In this document: one piece after another, positions 40,751-46,092 of the stretch
Layout: every line of letters begins with the position of its first letter
Position numbering within the stretch: the first letter of the stretch is position 1
Source: Phycisphaerales bacterium
Lineage (GTDB): Bacteria > Planctomycetota > Phycisphaerae > Phycisphaerales > SM1A02
DNA length: 46,092 bases
Assembly (NCBI GenBank): GCA_014237965.1
Contig: JABABZ010000004.1
Coordinates: 1 to 46,092 of the forward strand
Direction: 5' to 3'
Made by a program: the position numbers and the translations under genes
Notes under the pieces: model-generated
The model's database searches: none
What the model saw: only the letters and a program-made list of their open reading frames with translations
What the model was told of the DNA's origin: nothing

Positions 40751-43587
40751 ATTCGTCGAACCGTCCATTCCGAGGTCGGTGGTCGGGCCTTCCGCGGAGG
40801 AGGTCGCGCTTGGGTCGAACCGTCTTCGGGTCGCTTCTCGCGGTGGTGATCTGGACCAGCGGCGCCGAGGATGCCGCGGCTCGTCAGGAAGCCAGCGAAC
40901 TCGTTCCGCGAGCCGTCGCCCCTTCACCCTTGCTGGTCGAGGCGATGAAGGCCGAGTGGCTCACGCCGGAAGAGAGATCGGACATGCGGCTTCGGCACGG
41001 GACCTGGGGACCGGAAGATCTCCAGGCGAAGCCCGCGAGCAAGGCCGGTGCCGCGATGATCATCGCCCGCTGGGATCTGGTCGCGGACGATCCTGCGGCT
41101 CCGATCACCGACCGGGCCGAGGCGATGCGCCGGCTCGGGCGTTCGGTCGAAGGGCTGGAACTGCTCGGCGGCCTTGATCTTGAAGCGCAGACGACCGCCG
41201 TCTCTCTCCAACTTCGGGCCGCGCTGCTGCAGTCGCTCGGCCGTCGCCAGGAAGCGCTCGAAGCCGCTTCGGCCGCGATCGCCGCGGCGAAGTCGGAGTC
41301 GCCTTCCGGTCTGCCGGGCCGTCTTGCAGGCATCGATGCGATGCGGATACGGCTTCAGGCGGGCGGCGGACGCCCCGATGACTTTCAGACCATGCTGGAC
41401 GACCTCGGCGATGTGCGTACGTCGATCGATCGACTGGACGCGGCGCCCCGTCTCCTGGAGGGACGCCTGCTGATCGAACGTGCCAACGCGAGCGAAGGAA
41501 TCCCGGCCCTCCACGAGGCGCTGGCCCTGGACCCTCGTCGGGCGGAGGCGTGGTTCGAACTCGGGCTGCTCGCGATTCGTGGGTTCGACTTCGACTCCGC
41601 GGAGCGTGCCGCGGCCACGCTGGATCGGCTCGCGGTCCTGCTCTCTCCGGAAGACGCCGGCTTCGAGTCGAGCCATCCCCTCGCCACGCTCATCAGGGCG
41701 CGCAGCGCGCTCACACGGAACGACCCTGATCTTGCGGTCGAACTTCTCGACGAACTGCTCGCGGAGCACCCGCGAATGCCGGATGCCATCGCCTTGCGGG
41801 CGGCCACCGCCGCGGTCCGCTACGACCGGTCCGACGGGGCCGACTGGCTGTCACTGCTCGACGAGGTCGAGCCGGGGTCGCCATTCGGCTGGTATGAAGT
41901 CGGCTCGGCGCTCTCCTTCGATCGCCAGTACGAAGAAGCGGCGATGGCACTGGCCGAGGCGATCCGTCGCCGGCCCGCGTGGGCGGCGCCGCATGTCGAG
42001 CTCGGCCTCCTGGAGATGCAGTCCGGTCGAGATGGCGCGGCCAGAGCGGCGCTCGACGTCGCGACGGAGCTCGATCCATACAACACCCGCGCCGCGTTCA
42101 GCGAGTTCCTCCTCGAGGAGATCGAGTCGTTCGAGGTTCTGGAGAGCGAGAACTTCATCCTGAAGTATCGGGCCGGCGAGGACGCGGTGGTCGCGAAGGG
42201 GATGCTCGGTCCGCTCGAGGCGATGCACGCCGACCTCGTCGCTCGATTCAAGCACGATCCCGATCAGAAGACGGTCATCGAGCTGATGCCCGACCACCAG
42301 TTCTTCGCGGTCCGCATCACCGGCATGCCGGCGATCCACACCATCGCGGCGTGCACCGGTCCGCTCATCGCGATCGAGGTTCCGCGAGAAGGTCCGCCGA
42401 CGAAGCATCTCGGCCTGTTCGACTGGTTGAAGGTCCTGCGGCATGAATACGCCCACACCATCACCCTGAGTCAGACTCGGAATCGAATTCCCCACTGGTT
42501 GACGGAAGCCGCGGCGGTGAGCATCGAAGGCGTCCCCCGGAAGTACGAGACCACCCGGCAGCTGGCGGAGCGATGGCGACGAGACGATCTCTTCGATCTT
42601 GACGAGATCAACTGGGCGTTCGTTCGACCGAAGAGGCCGAGCGACCGGAGTTTCGCATACGCGCAAGGCGATTGGATGGTCGAGTTCATGAACGAGCGGT
42701 GGGGGGATGACGCACTCGTGGATCTGATCAGCCTGTACTTCGACGGGGTGCAGGAAAAAGACGCGATTCCCCGGGCGCTGGGCATTTCCAGAGCGGACTT
42801 CCATCGTGACTTCGTCGCGTGGGCCGGCGAGCAGGTCAAGGCCTGGGGTCTGGATCCCGAACCGTCGCTCGACGTGTTGGCCGATCGCGTGCGAATGCGT
42901 GATGCGGTGCAGTCCGAGCGGCTCGAAGACGCTCGCCGACTTCGGCTCGAACGAATCGCGGCGTTGATCGCCGGAGAGATCGGTCGTCCGTTGAGGCCGG
43001 GCGAATCACCGGAGCAGATTCGGACCACGGGCGAGGGCTGGCCGGATCTCGAGCGGCCTCCGGTCGAGATCGACGACGAGGCTCTTCGCGAGCTGATTCT
43101 TGAATTCCCCGATCATCCCGACCTGCTCGAGTTGACCATTCGACGAACGCTCCGTGCCGACGAGGTGGTGAGCGAAGACGTCCGGACGATGCTCGAGCGA
43201 TACGCGGAAGTTCGTCCCGTCGATCCATATCCACATCGCGTGCTGGCTCGCGATCTGCTTGAAGGCGATGACCCGGCTCGTGCGATTCCACATCTTCGGG
43301 AGCTCGACCTTCGAAGCGAGAAGGACAACAGCTTCGCACTCGAGATCGCCAGGCTTTCGCGGCAGACGGGTGAGAAGGAAGAGGCTCAGGCCGCGGCGGA
43401 GAGGGCGGTTCGAATGAACCCCTATCACGCCGCGAATCGGGAACTCGCCGCCGCGTGCGCCGTCGAGATGGGCGACCTTGAATCTGCTCGCCGTCACATC
43501 GAAGCCTTGGTCGTTCTCGAGCCGGATCAACCTCGCCATTCGAAGCGACTCGAGGCGGTGGAACGTCTGATCGCCCGGCAGGGATGA
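40747..43587 (+). CDS. Secreted TPR protein with peptidase-MA-like (HExxH) domain
   Basis: GTG start overlapping the previous stop (GTGA); many TPR-like helical repeats; VLRHEYAHTITLSQTRNRIPHWLTEAAAVSIEG. Confidence 0.82.
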   Translation: MNSSNRPFRGRWSGLPRRRSRLGRTVFGSLLAVVIWTSGAEDAAARQEASELVPRAVAPSPLLVEAMKAEWLTPEERSDMRLRHGTWGPEDLQAKPASKAGAAMIIARWDLVADDPAAPITDRAEAMRRLGRSVEGLELLGGLDLEAQTTAVSLQLRAALLQSLGRRQEALEAASAAIAAAKSESPSGLPGRLAGIDAMRIRLQAGGGRPDDFQTMLDDLGDVRTSIDRLDAAPRLLEGRLLIERANASEGIPALHEALALDPRRAEAWFELGLLAIRGFDFDSAERAAATLDRLAVLLSPEDAGFESSHPLATLIRARSALTRNDPDLAVELLDELLAEHPRMPDAIALRAATAAVRYDRSDGADWLSLLDEVEPGSPFGWYEVGSALSFDRQYEEAAMALAEAIRRRPAWAAPHVELGLLEMQSGRDGAARAALDVATELDPYNTRAAFSEFLLEEIESFEVLESENFILKYRAGEDAVVAKGMLGPLEAMHADLVARFKHDPDQKTVIELMPDHQFFAVRITGMPAIHTIAACTGPLIAIEVPREGPPTKHLGLFDWLKVLRHEYAHTITLSQTRNRIPHWLTEAAAVSIEGVPRKYETTRQLAERWRRDDLFDLDEINWAFVRPKRPSDRSFAYAQGDWMVEFMNERWGDDALVDLISLYFDGVQEKDAIPRALGISRADFHRDFVAWAGEQVKAWGLDPEPSLDVLADRVRMRDAVQSERLEDARRLRLERIAALIAGEIGRPLRPGESPEQIRTTGEGWPDLERPPVEIDDEALRELILEFPDHPDLLELTIRRTLRADEVVSEDVRTMLERYAEVRPVDPYPHRVLARDLLEGDDPARAIPHLRELDLRSEKDNSFALEIARLSRQTGEKEEAQAAAERAVRMNPYHAANRELAAACAVEMGDLESARRHIEALVVLEPDQPRHSKRLEAVERLIARQG

Positions 43588-43879
43588 TCGGTCCGGGCTT
43601 CGGGTGAGGAATCATCCGCCCTTCCGTTTTTGAAGAACTCGGAGACCGTCAGGAACGAATCACTCCCGGAGAAGAGTGCGAGCGCGGTCGGCCGCCCTCG
43701 GTCCTGATGGTTCCGGGACGTCGGATGTCCCGAAATCGATTCCTCCGCCGTATTTCGGTCCCGGTCTCAAGATCGCGCGCCGATCGGGCTCCTTCGGGAC
43801 CTACACTCGAATACTCACGTTGGTGGCGCGAGATCTTCGATCCGCGGCACCATTCCCCGGCCTCCTGAGGGAGCTCTTC

Positions 43880-45349
43880 GTGCGGCCAGATCGTCGGATC
43901 ATTCGATCGGTTCCCCGTCTCATCCGCGCTTCGGCGTTCGCCGCGAGCCTGATGATGATCGGCGATTCCATCGCATTCGGCGACGGGCCCTTCCTCTTCG
44001 GCCCTCCGCAGGTCATCACCATGCCGACGCCGCACTCGCCGACCGCGGTCGCGATCGGTGATGTGGATGGCGACGGTGATGTGGACGTGGTGGTCCCGGG
44101 CCGGAACGTCGAGGGCTTCGCGTATCTGATGCTCAACGACGGCGGCGTCCTCGGGACGCCGATCGAGTTGGTCACCGGCGGCCAGACCGACTGGGTGGAG
44201 ATCGTCGATCTCGACGGCGACGGTCACCTGGATCTCTGCTTCGCGGTTCGATCACTTCGGGGCAGGCTTTCGATCCTTCGCGGAAACGGCGACGGCACCT
44301 TCGGAGAGTTCGAGGAGATCGCGCTCGGTCGGGAGCCTCGGGCGGTGGTGGTCGACGATCTCGACGGCGACGGTGACCCGGACATCGCCGCGATGAATCA
44401 CCGGCTTCCGATCATCGACATCCTCCTGAATGATGGTGAAGGCGAATTCGATCCGGCACCGCAGGTCGTGATCAGTCGGTCATCGGTCAGCATTCCGTTT
44501 CCGCAGAGCATCGGGACCGCCGACTTCGACGCCGACGGCGATCGAGATCTGGTGGTCGTCGCAACGGGTGCGAGTCGGGTCTTCATCTGTCGCAATCGGG
44601 GCGATGCCACCTTCGACCCGCCGGAAGGCTGGCGTCCGTCGAGGGTGAATGGTCAGATCGGCGGCATGACCGACCTGGCGGTCGGCGATCTCGATCTGGA
44701 CGGCGACGAAGATCTCGTCGTGCCGCTCATTCTGATCGGCGAGCCGTCGCACGTCGGCATCTTCGGGAATCAGGGCTCGACCGCGTCCATCGAATTCGAT
44801 CGCGAAGCCGCTTTTCCATCGACGGAACTCGGCTACGCCTACGCCGCGGCGACGGGTGATCTCGACGGAGACGAGGATCTCGACGTGATCGTCGGGCATG
44901 CCCTTCCCGGTCCGGTGATGGTGCTCGACAATCGGACCGAGCCGATCTCTGCCGGCGGAGACGGCGTGATCCGTTTCGAACCGCCTCAGCAGATCGCCAA
45001 TGACAGTTTCTTCCGAGGGCTTGCGGTCGCCGATCTTGATGGTGACTGCGATCTCGACGTTCTGGCCGTCGAACTCGTGTCCAACAGCCTCTGGGTTCTT
45101 CCCAACCTCACGCCGCAGGCCAGCGGCTGTGGTGATGGATTCGTCGGACGCGTCGCATCACCGGCCGAGTCGCGGGTTTCATCAGTCCCCTCGGTCTCGC
45201 CGGAGATGGACCCGGCTCGAACGGCGGATCTCGATGGCGATGGCGTGGTGAGCGGTGCCGACATCGCCCTGTTCCTCGCGCGAATGCGGAACGATGGAAC
45301 GCCTCGCGTCGAGCCTGTTCGACGTTCGAAGGAGAGGCGGCGCCGATGA
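43880..45349 (+). CDS. Secreted FG-GAP/VCBS repeat protein with a single C-terminal dockerin-like repeat
   Basis: Repeated VDGDGDVDVVVPG, DLDGDGDPDIAAM, DFDADGDRDLVVV motifs; tail ADLDGDGVVSGADIALFLARM. GTG start inferred from GAGGGAG and the signal-like sequence; ORF can extend to 43676. Confidence 0.75.
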   Translation: MRPDRRIIRSVPRLIRASAFAASLMMIGDSIAFGDGPFLFGPPQVITMPTPHSPTAVAIGDVDGDGDVDVVVPGRNVEGFAYLMLNDGGVLGTPIELVTGGQTDWVEIVDLDGDGHLDLCFAVRSLRGRLSILRGNGDGTFGEFEEIALGREPRAVVVDDLDGDGDPDIAAMNHRLPIIDILLNDGEGEFDPAPQVVISRSSVSIPFPQSIGTADFDADGDRDLVVVATGASRVFICRNRGDATFDPPEGWRPSRVNGQIGGMTDLAVGDLDLDGDEDLVVPLILIGEPSHVGIFGNQGSTASIEFDREAAFPSTELGYAYAAATGDLDGDEDLDVIVGHALPGPVMVLDNRTEPISAGGDGVIRFEPPQQIANDSFFRGLAVADLDGDCDLDVLAVELVSNSLWVLPNLTPQASGCGDGFVGRVASPAESRVSSVPSVSPEMDPARTADLDGDGVVSGADIALFLARMRNDGTPRVEPVRRSKERRRR

Positions 45350-46092
45350 TGTCGGTTCCACGCTCCATCGTCTTGGCGATGACCGCAGCGATCACGCTCG
45401 GCGCTGCGGCCCAGCAGGAGTGCGGGCCGTCGCTCCCACCATGCGACGAGCCGCACGGCGAACCGGGATGCCTCCAGCCGGGATGTTGCGAACTCGTCTG
45501 TGAGAACGACGTGTTCTGTTGCGAAGTCTCCTGGGATGAGACATGCGTGAAGCAGGCGGCCGAGCTCTGCGGAGACGTCGCCTGCCCGAATCTGGGGGAG
45601 TGCCTCGAGGTTCATGACACCCCCGGGTGCCTCGATGAATCCTGCTGCGAGCTCGTTCGATTGCACGATCCCTTCTGTGGCTATGGAACATGGGATTCGA
45701 TCTGCGTCGCGGAAGCCGAGGGATGGTGCGCATCGACGATCGAGTGTCCGATCGATCCGCCGTCCGATGCGATCTTCGAAGACGAACCCTGTCTGGAGCG
45801 GATCAACGACGGCTGCTCACGGGATGCCCTTGAACCGGTGTCGTCGATCATCCAGTGTGGCGATCGAATCCACGGCAAGACCACCACGACGGTGCCACGC
45901 GACGTCGACTGGTTTCGACTTCCGTCGATCACCGACGGCGTCTGGACCGCGACGCTCTCCTCCGAGTTCCCCGCGAGGATGCTTCTGGTGTCCGGTGACT
46001 GTGAAGGACCGATCAGGACGGTCGACCGGAAGCACGTCGACCCGTGCACTTCGGGGGTCTGGTCCTTCGTGGTGCCCGAAGGCGACTGGTAT
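45346..46092 (+). CDS. Secreted cysteine-rich repeat protein, truncated by window end
   Basis: ATGA overlap with upstream gene; MMSVPRSIVLAMTAAITLGAAAQQE signal; two 43-aa Cys-rich repeats; frame open to the last base. Absent from the supplied ORF track. Confidence 0.8.
   Translation, partial: MMSVPRSIVLAMTAAITLGAAAQQECGPSLPPCDEPHGEPGCLQPGCCELVCENDVFCCEVSWDETCVKQAAELCGDVACPNLGECLEVHDTPGCLDESCCELVRLHDPFCGYGTWDSICVAEAEGWCASTIECPIDPPSDAIFEDEPCLERINDGCSRDALEPVSSIIQCGDRIHGKTTTTVPRDVDWFRLPSITDGVWTATLSSEFPARMLLVSGDCEGPIRTVDRKHVDPCTSGVWSFVVPEGDWY
45442..45570 (+). repeat. 43-aa cysteine-rich repeat, copy A
   Basis: CDEPHGEPGCLQPGCCELVCENDVFCCEVSWDETCVKQAAELC. Confidence 0.85.
45601..45729 (+). repeat. 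43-aa cysteine-rich repeat, copy B
   Basis: CLEVHDTPGCLDESCCELVRLHDPFCGYGTWDSICVAEAEGWC, ungapped alignment with copy A. Confidence 0.85.

Noticed and set aside
43587-43640. Possible terminator GGATGAT...ATCATCC followed by a T-run
   Set aside because: Short 7-bp arms with a loop of more than 20 nt; too weak to call.

Overview
The window is 46 kb of high-GC bacterial chromosome. It is densely coding, with about 35 genes on both strands. It is most consistent with a planctomycete of the Phycisphaerae type: GDLNGDGxVxGADxGLLLxxWG dockerin-like repeats, LamG, FG-GAP and sialidase surface proteins, and large [33 protein letters not shown] pseudopilins. Housekeeping genes recognised are tRNA-Pro(UGG), nuoA, asnS, groES/groEL, upp, argS, a ribBA-like gene, a PPK2 family kinase and a cobalamin adenosyltransferase. 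No CRISPR array, transposon, prophage or secondary-metabolite cluster was found. The observations most worth following up are: (1) a DNA methyltransferase split by one in-frame amber codon; (2) a small uncharacterised ORF between groES and groEL; (3) a 42-43 aa cysteine-rich repeat shared by two secreted proteins, where one copy has lost exactly two cysteines together; (4) an amidohydrolase-like lipoprotein without its metal site and with a shrunken barrel; (5) a RibBA-type protein whose GTP cyclohydrolase II half has lost all zinc cysteines; (6) a fusion of two usually separate membrane and AsmA-like families; (7) five secreted proteins with a common ~52-aa dockerin-like module. Every family call comes from reading motifs by eye; no database search was run.
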